Source: Pseudomonadota bacterium (lineage in GTDB: Bacteria > Pseudomonadota > Gammaproteobacteria > Acidiferrobacterales > Acidiferrobacteraceae). From it: a stretch of 5,880 bases of DNA. The first letter of the stretch is position 1, and every line of letters starts with the position of its first letter. Made by a program: the position numbers and the translations under genes. Shown here in pieces: positions 1 through 5,502 of this stretch. Location of the stretch: contig JAJYPQ010000273.1 of the NCBI GenBank assembly GCA_021795255.1, positions 1 through 5,880 on the forward strand, given 5' to 3'. The notes under the pieces were generated by a model. It had not been told where the DNA came from. It did not search any database and saw nothing but the letters and a program-made list of their open reading frames with translations.

Positions 1-125
1 GATCTTCGGAGGCCCGGGATAGGCGCGATTGCCTCTCTCGTTTAAGCTTGCAGTCTTTGCAGACGATAGGCCAGACGGTGCGCGATCCAGTCTCTGTCTG
101 CGGTCGGATTATCGAGTGAGGATTT

Positions 126-1421
126 ATGTCGGTGAGTCAGGGCTTGGTGGCACAATCGCCAGAGCGAGTTTTGTACTTCGTGCTTTTGGAGCTGGTCGTG
201 ATCATTGCGAGCGCGCGGGTTTTAGGGGCTCTCGCGCGTCGGATCGGACAACCGCGGTCGGTTGGTGAGATCGTGGCTGGACTCTGTCTCGGGCCCTCCT
301 TGCTTGGGCATGTCGCGCCGCATCTGTCGTTCTATATCTTTGACAGTGCTACACCCTTGCCGCTTGTCATCATGAGCCAGATCGGGTTGACACTGCTCAT
401 GTTCCAGATCGGCATGGGTTTTGATTTTTCGCATGTTCGGGAGATAGCGAACCGCCAGGCAGTTCTGTCCATTTCTATCGGCGCGATCGGGCTTCCGTTC
501 GGAGCGGGCCTCGCCCTCGGCTTTGTGTCCCAGCCGTACCTCGCCCCCCATATCGCGATCTGGCCCTATAGCCTTTTTATCGCCACAGCACTCGCGATTA
601 CGGCGGTCCCCATCCTCGGACGTATTCTCATGGAGTATGGCCTCGCACGTACGCGCCTTGGCGCGATTGCGATTAGTGCTGCTGCGATTAACGATGTCGT
701 GGGGTGGCTTTTATTGCTGGTCGTAGCCTCGCTTGCGACCGCGCACTTTTCTCCGATTGCCATGACACTGCGGCTTGTGAGCCTGGCACTTTATCTCGCC
801 GTCTGTTTTTTCGTCCTACGGCCCCTCATACGTTACGCCTTAAAGCGTGTATCGTGGGCGGACACTGAGGGTTTGCCACCCGACGTCTTGGCCATGACTC
901 TGCTTTTGGTCTTTGTGTCTGGCATGGTGACCTACGAGATTGGGATCTTTACCATATTCGGGGGATTTGTGATGGGCATCATGGTCCACGAACATAGCGA
1001 GTTCGTGAGGCGATTCAGTCGCACGGTAGGCGATTTCATCATGGTGTTCTTTTTGCCGATATTTTTTACCTATGCCGGGCTACGCACGGATTTGACCGGT
1101 CTTAATACCGGCAATCTGTGGCTGTGGTGCGGCATGGTGATGGCGATAGCGACCCTCAGTAAGGGGGGTGGTGCCTACATGGGGGCGCGCGCCAGTGGCT
1201 TGGATCATGACGCCTCAGGGATCATGGGGGCACTCATGAATACCCGCGCCTTGATGGAGCTTATCGTGATTAATATCGGCTATAGCGCGGGCTTCATACC
1301 GCAGAAGGTGTATACGATGCTGGTCGTTATGGCGGTTGCGACAACGATTATGACAGGCCCGCTCCTGCGCCGTCTCTTGCCGAGGGTCGGTCACCGGATA
1401 CCCGAAGGCTTGGATGCCTGA
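126..1421 (+). CDS. CPA2-family monovalent cation:proton antiporter
   Basis: A 431-residue integral membrane exchanger of the Na+/H+ exchanger (CPA2, KefB/CHX-like) superfamily, expected to swap K+ or Na+ for protons across the inner membrane. Hydrophobic segments run almost end to end (about residues 15-34, 80-98, 112-134, 145-165, 179-203, 211-233, 253-290, 303-319, 330-350, 376-415). Family hallmarks are RRIGQPRSVGEIVAGLCLGP (39-58), the unwound-helix region ITAVPILGRILMEYGL (158-173), the ion-site segment SAAAINDVVGW (184-194, with Asn189-Asp190), and the C-terminal block MNTRALMELIVINIG (371-385). There is no cytosolic RCK/TrkA-N or Usp domain, so it is the short membrane-only form. The ATG at 126 follows a GAGG at 118-121, a slightly short spacing. 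The Asn-Asp pair instead of Asp-Asp suggests electroneutral exchange, by inference. The family call is secure; the ion is not determined. Confidence 0.93.
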   Translation: MSVSQGLVAQSPERVLYFVLLELVVIIASARVLGALARRIGQPRSVGEIVAGLCLGPSLLGHVAPHLSFYIFDSATPLPLVIMSQIGLTLLMFQIGMGFDFSHVREIANRQAVLSISIGAIGLPFGAGLALGFVSQPYLAPHIAIWPYSLFIATALAITAVPILGRILMEYGLARTRLGAIAISAAAINDVVGWLLLLVVASLATAHFSPIAMTLRLVSLALYLAVCFFVLRPLIRYALKRVSWADTEGLPPDVLAMTLLLVFVSGMVTYEIGIFTIFGGFVMGIMVHEHSEFVRRFSRTVGDFIMVFFLPIFFTYAGLRTDLTGLNTGNLWLWCGMVMAIATLSKGGGAYMGARASGLDHDASGIMGALMNTRALMELIVINIGYSAGFIPQKVYTMLVVMAVATTIMTGPLLRRLLPRVGHRIPEGLDA

Positions 1422-1516
1422 CGAGACGACGGCGCGGGATGGCGATCGGAATACTCACGCTTTTATGTATGGCCTTCTTGTAAACGGGCCCTTATTTTAA
1501 TTTAGGATTCCTTCTT

Positions 1517-1972
1517 ATGACCAACACCTCTCGTCCACAAGACCCTGTGATACCGGAGTATGGCCGCAACATTACTCTGCGTGAGGCGAAGCTTGTACTG
1601 GCAGCTGCGGAAGCGGAAGCGGTTAAGAACGACTGGCCGGTCGTTATCGTGATCGTCGATACGGGTGCTCGCCTTGTCATGCTCCAGAGACTGGATCAAG
1701 CCCAGATCGGATCGCTCGCTATAGCCCAAGGCAAGGCCGAGACCGCGGTCAGCTTTAAGCGCGCGACGAAGGTGTTTGAGGACGGTCTTGCCCAAGGGGG
1801 CTTGCGCCTGCGGACCTTAGGGATGGCCCACGTTCTGCCGGTTGAGGGCGGCCTGCCGCTCTTTGTGGCTGGCAAGATCGTAGGCGCGATCGGCGTGTCC
1901 GGTGTCCAATCCCAACAGGATGCAGAGATCGCTCAAGCCGGCGCCCTGGCCTTAACGGGGGCCGTTCTCTAG
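1517..1972 (+). CDS. GlcG/HbpS-like (DUF336) protein
   Basis: A 151-residue soluble protein of the GlcG/HbpS family (formerly DUF336), a small alpha/beta fold whose characterised members bind haem or cobalamin or lie in glycolate or diol-utilisation operons. Typical features are the N-terminal helix LREAKLVLAAAEAEAVKNDW (21-40), the core strand VVIVIVDTGARLVMLQRLD (42-60), the helix around AIAQGKAETAV (68-78), and the C-terminal signature EGGLPLFVAGKIVGAIGVSG (110-129), followed by QQDAEIAQAG (133-142). The length is normal and no signal peptide is seen. AGGA at 1504-1507 precedes the ATG by 9 bases and supports this start. It lies 95 bases after the antiporter on the same strand; co-transcription is possible, but no functional link is obvious. 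The ligand cannot be read from the sequence. Confidence 0.88.
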   Translation: MTNTSRPQDPVIPEYGRNITLREAKLVLAAAEAEAVKNDWPVVIVIVDTGARLVMLQRLDQAQIGSLAIAQGKAETAVSFKRATKVFEDGLAQGGLRLRTLGMAHVLPVEGGLPLFVAGKIVGAIGVSGVQSQQDAEIAQAGALALTGAVL

Positions 1973-2278
1973 CGCTTTGGCAAGCGATCACCGAAACATC
2001 ACGCCACTGCGCTCTTTGAAGGGACGCAAGGGAGATTTGTGGTGCGATTAGGGAACGCAAGGGCGGATTTTCGCCGTGGCCTCCTGCTCTCTGCCAGAAC
2101 GAGAGACTCTGCCGCCTTTGGTGAGATAGGCGTCAACGTCGCTTAGCGCCGAAGGATGAGGATCTTCTTGCGTTCAGTTGCGCAAATAATCGCGGATTGA
2201 AGAGAGACCTGAAAAATCAAGTGTAGATCCAGTATGGGTGGGGCCAGATGTCTATAGGAGGCAGGATGTTTCTGTGTC
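1973..2278. other. Non-coding stretch with a short direct repeat
   Basis: No convincing gene is seen on either strand. The stretch contains two similar direct copies, GGGACGCAAGGGAGATT (2021-2037) and GGGAACGCAAGGGCGGATT (2051-2069), 30 bases apart. There is no strong stem followed by a T-run after the GlcG-like gene, so no terminator is called. A good AGGAG (2256-2260) near the right end probably belonged to the decayed gene that follows. Confidence 0.5.
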
Positions 2279-2400
2279 ATGAGGCGTGACAATCTGGAGC
2301 ATATCTTGCGGGTGACCGGCGCGATCACGCGGAAAAATCGCTTCTTGATATTTGTAAACCAAACTATCCAACCGAAGGCATTCTCGTGTCCCACTGGGCG
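2279..2400 (+). pseudogene. Possible N-terminal remnant of a nucleotidyltransferase-like gene
   Basis: From the ATG at 2279 the translation starts MRRDNLEHILRVTGAIT and continues RKNRFLIFVNQTIQ. From memory this matches the start of a family of accessory nucleotidyltransferase-like proteins that begin roughly RRE-LEH-IRAAGAI and continue to a GSQAIL motif; here NQTI stands where GSQ(A/S)I is expected. After about residue 35 the resemblance stops in this frame. A few residues in the +3 frame (YPTEGILVS, from 2365) look like the expected continuation, which suggests a frameshift. The reading frame then runs antisense into the 3' end of the ArsR gene, so nothing beyond about 2400 is likely to be real. 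AGGAG at 2256-2260 lies upstream, but too far from this ATG to be ideal. The match is recalled, not computed, and the call is tentative. Confidence 0.3.
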
Positions 2401-2425
2401 CGTCCAGGGGCGGCGACATGCACGA

Positions 2426-2812
2426 TTAGCGCGACGCCGCGAACGTCTTGAGCCTCCCCAGCGCCACCTCCCACTGCTTCCCAATCACCTCTAACGTTCG
2501 CCTGGCTTCCTCGAGGTGCGCCGGATCCAATTGCCAGAGTCGTTCGCGGCCCCGCTTCACGTCGTGCACTAAGCCCGCGTCGGCCAGGACCCGGAGATGC
2601 TTGGTCACCCCTTGTCGACTTATCTGGGTGCTCGGAGTCAGTTGGGCGATCGAAAACACGCCGCCCGTGCAGAGCATGGCGACGAGCGCAAGCCGCGTGG
2701 GGTCGCCGAGCGCGGCAAACACGGTCGCGAGCGATTCCGGCGGGCCTACGATCCCCTGTAAGCTCACATCGCATGCTGCTCCGGCCTTGCTCTCAGGGGT
2801 ACGCGGCGACAT
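2426..2812 (-). CDS. ArsR/SmtB-family winged-helix transcriptional regulator
   Basis: A 128-residue ArsR-type repressor, expected to bind DNA as a dimer. The winged-helix core begins LATVFAALGDPTRLALVAML (28-47), followed by the helix-turn-helix FSIAQL (53-58) and TQISRQGVTKHLRVLADAG (62-80). The wing is DVKRGRERLWQL (84-95). The tail EEARRTLEVIGKQWEVALGRLKTF (101-124) is the C-terminal helix typical of ArsR proteins paired with AHSA1/SRPBCC genes. The metal-binding ELCVCDL motif of arsenic or cadmium sensors is absent; the only cysteines are Cys14 and Cys48, so an organic ligand or partner-based sensing is more likely. The ATG lies inside the end of the upstream SRPBCC gene (20-base overlap) with no strong Shine-Dalgarno, implying translational coupling. 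It is the last gene of the operon, and its likely targets are the two palindromes at 3783-3798 and 3831-3846. Confidence 0.9.
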   Translation of the reverse strand: MSPRTPESKAGAACDVSLQGIVGPPESLATVFAALGDPTRLALVAMLCTGGVFSIAQLTPSTQISRQGVTKHLRVLADAGLVHDVKRGRERLWQLDPAHLEEARRTLEVIGKQWEVALGRLKTFAASR

Positions 2813-3275
2813 GCTGCATGATGTTATGCATCTGGTACTCCCAACTGCGACTATTCATGCGGAAGGCCTCCAGACGGCGATGCGCAGGTACTTGGTCGAA
2901 CCCGGATTCCGCAACCGTGACGAGAGTGCTGTTACGCGGGGCGTCTTTCAGTGTGAAGGTCACGATCGTCGGCGGCTCCTGCGCATAGTCTATGGACGGG
3001 TCGATGGCATAGGGGTGCCAGCGATAGGAGAGCAGTTCCATTTCCTCGATGCGCTCGACGATCACATCAAAAGCCATGTGCTCGTATCCCGAGTAGATTA
3101 GCGGCCCATGTGTTCGCTGCCCGACCACGAAGGCCTGCCCCTCCAGGTTGACTCCGAACCAGCGTCCGAACTCCTCAGCGTCCGCGAGTGGGCGCCATAC
3201 GCGCCGGCGCGGGGCCTGGATGACGATATTGCGTTCGATACGGTCGGAGTCTTCGGTGCTATCAGTGCTATCCAT
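2793..3275 (-). CDS. SRPBCC (AHSA1-like) domain protein
   Basis: A 160-residue single-domain protein of the SRPBCC/START-like superfamily, AHSA1 (activator of Hsp90 ATPase homologue 1-like) type: a helix-grip fold with a deep cavity for hydrophobic ligands. Recognisable parts are the first strand IERNIVIQAPRRRVWRPLAD (13-32), FGRWFGVNLEGQAFVVGQ (36-53), the strand region FDVIVERIEEMELLSYRWHP (69-88), TIVTFTLKD (103-111), STLVTVAESGFDQVP (116-130) and the long C-terminal helix ending near YQMHNIMQHVAAYP. The chosen ATG at 3275 has AGGAG (3287-3291) 11 bases upstream; the open frame extends further but loses family similarity. The N-terminus MDSTDSTEDSD is acidic and low-complexity. It lies 20 bases after the broken SRPBCC gene and overlaps arsR by 20 bases, so it is the middle gene of the operon. 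The ligand is unknown. Confidence 0.88.
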   Translation of the reverse strand: MDSTDSTEDSDRIERNIVIQAPRRRVWRPLADAEEFGRWFGVNLEGQAFVVGQRTHGPLIYSGYEHMAFDVIVERIEEMELLSYRWHPYAIDPSIDYAQEPPTIVTFTLKDAPRNSTLVTVAESGFDQVPAHRRLEAFRMNSRSWEYQMHNIMQHVAAYP

Positions 3276-3295
3276 AACGCAATCGGCTCCTGGTA

Positions 3296-3761
3296 TCAGT
3301 ACGTGACAGATTCGGCAAGCGCGAAGGGTGTGCCACGGCTGGTCTCGACGAATTGGCGAAGGCTGCCCAGACAATACTGCCAGCTGCTTGCGCACATATC
3401 GTAACACTCCAGGACGGGCATGAGACCGATGTGTTCGAAGTCCAGCCGCATGCCGGCTACGCCCTGCGGACTCAAGCGGAAGACGATCTCTGTACCGGCC
3501 CATTCGTCTTTGCGGGTGAGCTTCTCAGTCATCAAGCGCGCCACCGTAACAAAGCCAGCACACTTCCCGGCGCGGCTCTAACCGTTCGATCCGCATCTCT
3601 TTGTCGCTGCGCCCGAAATGGAAGTCGAGACGGTCACCCGCTTGGGGTGCGCCGTCACGATCCTCCGTCCACCGGCCGCGCGGGCCGTCTATCGTTGGGA
3701 GTGTCGCATAGACAGTGGCGGGACCAGCTTCGATCATGGGGCTTTGCTGATAATGGTCCAT
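3296..3761 (-). pseudogene. SRPBCC (AHSA1-like) gene interrupted by a one-base frameshift
   Basis: First gene of the operon. From the ATG at 3761 (AGGGAG about 7 bases upstream) it reads MDHYQQSPMIEAGPATVYAT, then LPTIDGPRGRWTEDRDG, GDRLDFHFG and REVCWLCYGGALDD, and stops at 3525. The rest of the same domain continues in another frame: EKLTRKDEWAGTEIVFRLSP, LDFEHIGL, YDMCASSWQYCLGSLRQFVE and SRGTPF, ending at 3296. The C-terminal helix pattern (C..SW...LGSLR..VE...GTPF) is standard for AHSA1-like proteins. Leaving out the single A at 3527 (T on the coding strand) joins ALDD directly to EKLTRKDEW and gives one normal domain of about 154 residues. The gene is therefore a recent pseudogene, a sequencing error, or less likely a programmed frameshift. 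A GTG at 3544 could in principle start the second half alone, but half an SRPBCC barrel is unlikely to fold. Confidence 0.85.
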
Positions 3762-3782
3762 CGCGGGGCTCCCTGGCATATT

Positions 3783-3798
3783 GCAACCTAATGGTTGC
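3783..3798. promoter_or_regulatory. Operator copy 1 of the SRPBCC/arsR operon
   Basis: Perfect palindrome GCAACC-TAAT-GGTTGC. It lies just downstream of the -10 box of the leftward promoter, over the likely transcription start, where a bound repressor would block initiation. Identical arms recur at 3831-3846. Binding by the ArsR protein encoded at 2426-2812 is inferred from autoregulation being usual in this family. Confidence 0.75.
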
Positions 3799-3805
3799 CT
3801 ATAGG

Positions 3806-3834
3806 AATATACGGCCGCCTCTCCAACTATGCAA
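3806..3834 (-). promoter_or_regulatory. Promoter of the SRPBCC/arsR operon
   Basis: On the minus strand TTGCAT (3834-3829) and TATATT (3811-3806) are separated by exactly 17 bases, a good sigma70-type pair. The -35 box overlaps operator copy 2 and the -10 box is followed directly by operator copy 1. The first start codon (3761) is about 45 bases downstream of the -10 box. Confidence 0.7.
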
Positions 3835-3846
3835 CCGTGTGGTTGC
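3831..3846. promoter_or_regulatory. Operator copy 2 of the SRPBCC/arsR operon
   Basis: Perfect palindrome GCAACC-GTGT-GGTTGC overlapping the -35 box of the leftward promoter. Its centre is 48 bp from the centre of copy 1, with the same 6-bp arms and the same 4-bp spacer length but a different spacer sequence. That is the conservation pattern expected of a protein-binding site rather than a chance repeat. Confidence 0.75.
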
Positions 3847-3861
3847 GGTATTTTCCTATAC

Positions 3862-4605
3862 CATCTCCATAGCCAACGCTGGCACGCCTTCGTCCGTGGC
3901 ACCCGCGACTTCCGCCAAACCACATTTGGGATACATCATCGGCACGAGTGCCAGGGGCATGGCCTTGCGACCCCCGGCGCTCACCGACACTCGCGGCACC
4001 GGTACTGATTGTTGACCATCATGCAAAACCGCTTTTTTTGGCACAGCGCCGCGGGCTGATCGTGAGCTCGCGGGCCCAAACCCAAGCAGGAGGCAAGCTA
4101 TGAACAATACGAAGCGCGAAACGATGCTCGGGGCCAAGGTCAAAACCGAGGCTCAGGCCGCAGACCGCAGGGGTGTGGGACGACCTGCCAACACAGGGCC
4201 ACATCGACAAGCGTCCACGCGTCATCGCGCCCTTTCCCTCGCCTACAAGTAAGACGCGACCGCGATCACTTCCCGCAAGGGCCGCGGGCTTGGGGTGCGT
4301 CACAAGCACTCGGGCTGGCGGTTAGTCATGAGCGCGAGATCGGGTGCATAAGTGTCGCCGGCATCACGATCATTGCGGGCGCGAAACGAGACCCGTTTGG
4401 ACGCCAAAGTCCGTGCGCGAGACTGAGTAGAGGCGCAGCGATTGGGCGCAAGGACACGTCCCTGGGCTTGCCATCAAGGGCGTGATTTGGCTTTCGAGGA
4501 CTTGGTGTGACGCGAGGTTATCGTAGCCATGGGGCCCCTGTGGTTCTGAGTGCCCCCAAATCTCTTACGGCAGCGCCGGCGAAACCGACAATTAATTGAT
4601 TTAAT
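3862..4605. other. Poorly coding region between the operon and the tRNA fragment
   Basis: Apart from the small ORF at 4100-4252, no recognisable protein is found in any frame. A minus-strand frame from TTG 4143 to 3856 has a signal-peptide-like start (FVLFIACLLLGFG), but it has an unusual start codon, no matching Shine-Dalgarno and no family resemblance, so it is not called. From 4253 to 4588 only short stop-interrupted frames are seen. Just before the tRNA fragment is an AT-only dyad, CAATTAA-N5-TTAATTG (4589-4607). The region looks like eroded chromosomal or old mobile DNA next to an integration hotspot. Confidence 0.45.
4100..4252 (+). CDS. Small hypothetical protein, possibly a truncated BrnA-like antitoxin
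   Basis: A 50-codon ORF with a near-perfect AGGAGG (4088-4093) 6 bases before the ATG. It begins MNNTKRETMLGAKVKTEAQA and continues AADRRGVGRPANTGPHRQAS. The basic (V)GRP stretch resembles the linker before the ribbon-helix-helix of BrnA-type antitoxins; the brnA in this window has KRVGRPP at the same point. The DNA-binding segment and the GPGWQTR motif that should follow are missing, and no brnT is found beside it. It could be the broken 5' end of an old antitoxin gene, or an unrelated short peptide. The good ribosome binding site is the main support. Confidence 0.35.
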   Translation: MNNTKRETMLGAKVKTEAQAADRRGVGRPANTGPHRQASTRHRALSLAYK

Positions 4606-4652
4606 TGGCGTCCCCAAGGGGATTCGAACCCCTGTTACCGCCGTGAAAGGGC
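4606..4652 (-). other. 3' fragment of tRNA-Glu(UUC): att site of an integrative element
   Basis: The minus strand carries the 3' 47 bases of a tRNA-Glu gene. They comprise the anticodon loop CTTTCAC (anticodon UUC), the 3' anticodon stem GGCGG, the variable loop, the T-arm AGGGG-TTCGAAT-CCCCT, the 3' acceptor strand TGGGGAC, the discriminator G and an encoded CCA. The D-arm and 5' acceptor strand are missing: sequence beyond 4652 does not pair with TGGGGAC and does not match tRNA-Glu. It is therefore not a working tRNA. Duplicated tRNA 3' ends of this length are the usual product of tyrosine-recombinase integration into a tRNA gene. The displaced fragment abuts the original downstream chromosome (left here), and the element lies on the other side (right). 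Confidence 0.85.
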
Positions 4653-4713
4653 CGCGCGGCCTAGTTTTTAATCAAGCACTTACGAACTAACCCATTGAAA
4701 GAATTATGTATTG

Positions 4714-4730
4714 AGCGGAACGAAGCGGAA
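4714..4730. repeat. Tandem AGCGGAA repeat near the att site
   Basis: Two copies of AGCGGAA (4714-4720 and 4724-4730) with a 10-base period, one helical turn, 62 bases inside the element end. The same-face spacing suggests a protein-binding array, but two short copies could arise by chance. Confidence 0.4.
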
Positions 4731-4754
4731 ACAAAAAGCAGCCATTTTCACTCT

Positions 4755-4775
4755 CAGGTTACCACCAGGTTACCA
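4755..4775. repeat. Tandem CAGGTTACCA repeat near the att site
   Basis: Two perfect 10-base copies of CAGGTTACCA (4755-4764 and 4766-4775) separated by one C, giving an 11-base period. They lie directly after the brnA stop codon and about 100 bases inside the tRNA-Glu att fragment. This is where integrase arm sites or excisionase sites of tyrosine-recombinase elements are normally found. Confidence 0.6.
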
Positions 4776-4779
4776 AAAT

Positions 4780-5067
4780 TCATGATGGATGGTGCGTATC
4801 GAGCCATTCTTTAAGGGCCGCGTCCAGGCGGGTTTGCCATCCCGGACCGGAGGCGCGAAATTTGGTCACGACCTCGCGAGACAGGCGTATGGTCACACGT
4901 TCTTTGGTCGCTAGTGCCGGGGGGCGTCCCACCCTTTTCAGTTTACGAAACTCAGTATCTGTTAGCTCGTAGGTATCCGGGTCCTGGGCAATCCCTGTCT
5001 GGATGGCGGACTCTTCCTCAGACGTAGGCAGATCAAATATCCGCCCCGACTTAGATTTGACTGACAT
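4780..5067 (-). CDS. brnA: BrnA-type antitoxin
   Basis: A 95-residue antitoxin of the BrnA family, expected to bind and neutralise BrnT and to repress the operon as a dimer. The N-terminal part (residues 1-40, acidic, with IFDLPTSEEESAIQTGIAQD at 10-29) would contact the toxin. The DNA-binding ribbon-helix-helix lies at about 55-89: ERVTIRLSREVVTKF (56-70), the family hallmark GPGWQTRLDAAL (74-85), then KEWL. KRVGRPP (44-50) is the usual basic linker. The ATG at 5067 overlaps the end of brnT by 17 bases and has AGAGAGG (5077-5083) 9 bases upstream; the same frame extends further upstream but only as a shadow of brnT. The order toxin-then-antitoxin is normal for this family. Confidence 0.92.
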   Translation of the reverse strand: MSVKSKSGRIFDLPTSEEESAIQTGIAQDPDTYELTDTEFRKLKRVGRPPALATKERVTIRLSREVVTKFRASGPGWQTRLDAALKEWLDTHHPS

Positions 5068-5320
5068 AACGTTTGACCTCTCTGGCATTGGCTTTTCTGA
5101 GGCTGACAATGCGGCGCTTGTCACCGCGATCGGTAAAGACCACGCAAAACACCCGCGGGCCGATGGGTGCATATCCGATAAGGCGCAGCTCGCCGTAATC
5201 GCGGCGCGTATCCGGTTGGGCCAGTAGCCCGCCCCACTCCAGTTCCGATGCCAACGCCAGAGATACGCTGTGCTTGGCGGTGTTAATGGCATCCTTCACC
5301 GGATCAAACGTAATCTCCAC
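5051..5320 (-). CDS. brnT: BrnT-type ribonuclease toxin
   Basis: An 89-residue toxin of the BrnT family, which has a RelE-like fold; characterised members cleave RNA and slow growth until bound by BrnA. All family landmarks are visible: ITFDPVKDAINTAKHSVSLA at the N-terminus (3-22), LEWG (27-30), DTRRDYGELRLIGYAPIGPR (37-56), VFCVVFTDRGDKRRIVSLRKANAREVKRY (57-85). I chose the GTG at 5320 because EITFDP directly after it is the usual start of the family. A TTG at 5341 would add seven atypical residues and lies inside the -10/operator region. No Shine-Dalgarno precedes 5320, and the predicted transcription start is only a few bases away, so translation may be leaderless. Length is normal and no lesion is seen. 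Confidence 0.9.
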   Translation of the reverse strand: MEITFDPVKDAINTAKHSVSLALASELEWGGLLAQPDTRRDYGELRLIGYAPIGPRVFCVVFTDRGDKRRIVSLRKANAREVKRYVSQI

Positions 5321-5328
5321 GGCACTTA

Positions 5329-5357
5329 ATTGTATGCACAATAATTAGGAAGGGCAA
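5329..5357 (-). promoter_or_regulatory. brnTA promoter with overlapping dyad operator
   Basis: On the minus strand TTGCCC (5357-5352) and TACAAT (5334-5329) are 17 bases apart. The dyad ATTGT-N4-ACAAT (5329-5342) covers the -10 box and is a good candidate for the BrnA autorepression site. Only 8 bases separate the -10 box from the brnT GTG, so the transcript would begin at or within a few bases of the start codon. Confidence 0.6.
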
Positions 5358-5470
5358 TCACGATGCCGGTTTATAGTCCGGTGGGAATACGTTAACGCGG
5401 TGGGTCAAAAATAAATTTTAGCAGGGTTTGCTCACAAAATTTCCTTGTCAGAATAATCAGTTACAGGCGT

Positions 5471-5502
5471 GTATAGGATATGAGTACCATAATATACTAT
5501 AC
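5471..5502. repeat. Imperfect 11-bp inverted repeat
   Basis: Arms GTATAGGATAT (5471-5481) and ATATACTATAC (5492-5502) are complementary at 10 of 11 positions around a 10-base spacer. The arm length and single mismatch make chance unlikely. An operator or recombinase site is more plausible than a terminator, because the arms are AT-rich and no T-run follows. Confidence 0.6.

Noticed and set aside
1..125. Promoter or tail of an upstream gene before the antiporter.
   Set aside because: No -35/-10 pair with reasonable spacing was found, and the open frames from the left edge are too short to recognise.
1466..1500. Possible terminator after the antiporter (GGCC ... GGCC followed by a T-rich stretch).
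   Set aside because: The stem is only about four base pairs with a 12-base loop, too weak to call.
2448..3101. Long + strand open frame of 217 codons.
   Set aside because: It is antisense to the arsR and second SRPBCC genes, both of which have clear domains; the serine/arginine-rich composition is that of a shadow frame.
3353..4015. Long + strand open frame of 220 codons.
   Set aside because: It runs antisense to the broken SRPBCC gene and across the operator region, with no family resemblance.
3856..4143. Minus-strand frame of 95 codons with a signal-peptide-like start (FVLFIACLLLGFG).
   Set aside because: It starts with TTG, has no fitting Shine-Dalgarno, matches no family I recognise, and lies antisense to an ORF with a near-perfect AGGAGG. 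The hydrophobic stretch is the reverse reading of that ribosome binding site region.
4606..4685. A complete tRNA-Glu gene.
   Set aside because: Only the 3' part from the anticodon stem onward is present; upstream sequence cannot form the D-arm or the acceptor stem.
5051..5341. TTG start for brnT at 5341.
   Set aside because: It lies inside the -10 box and dyad, has no Shine-Dalgarno, and adds seven residues not typical of BrnT; GTG at 5320 fits better.
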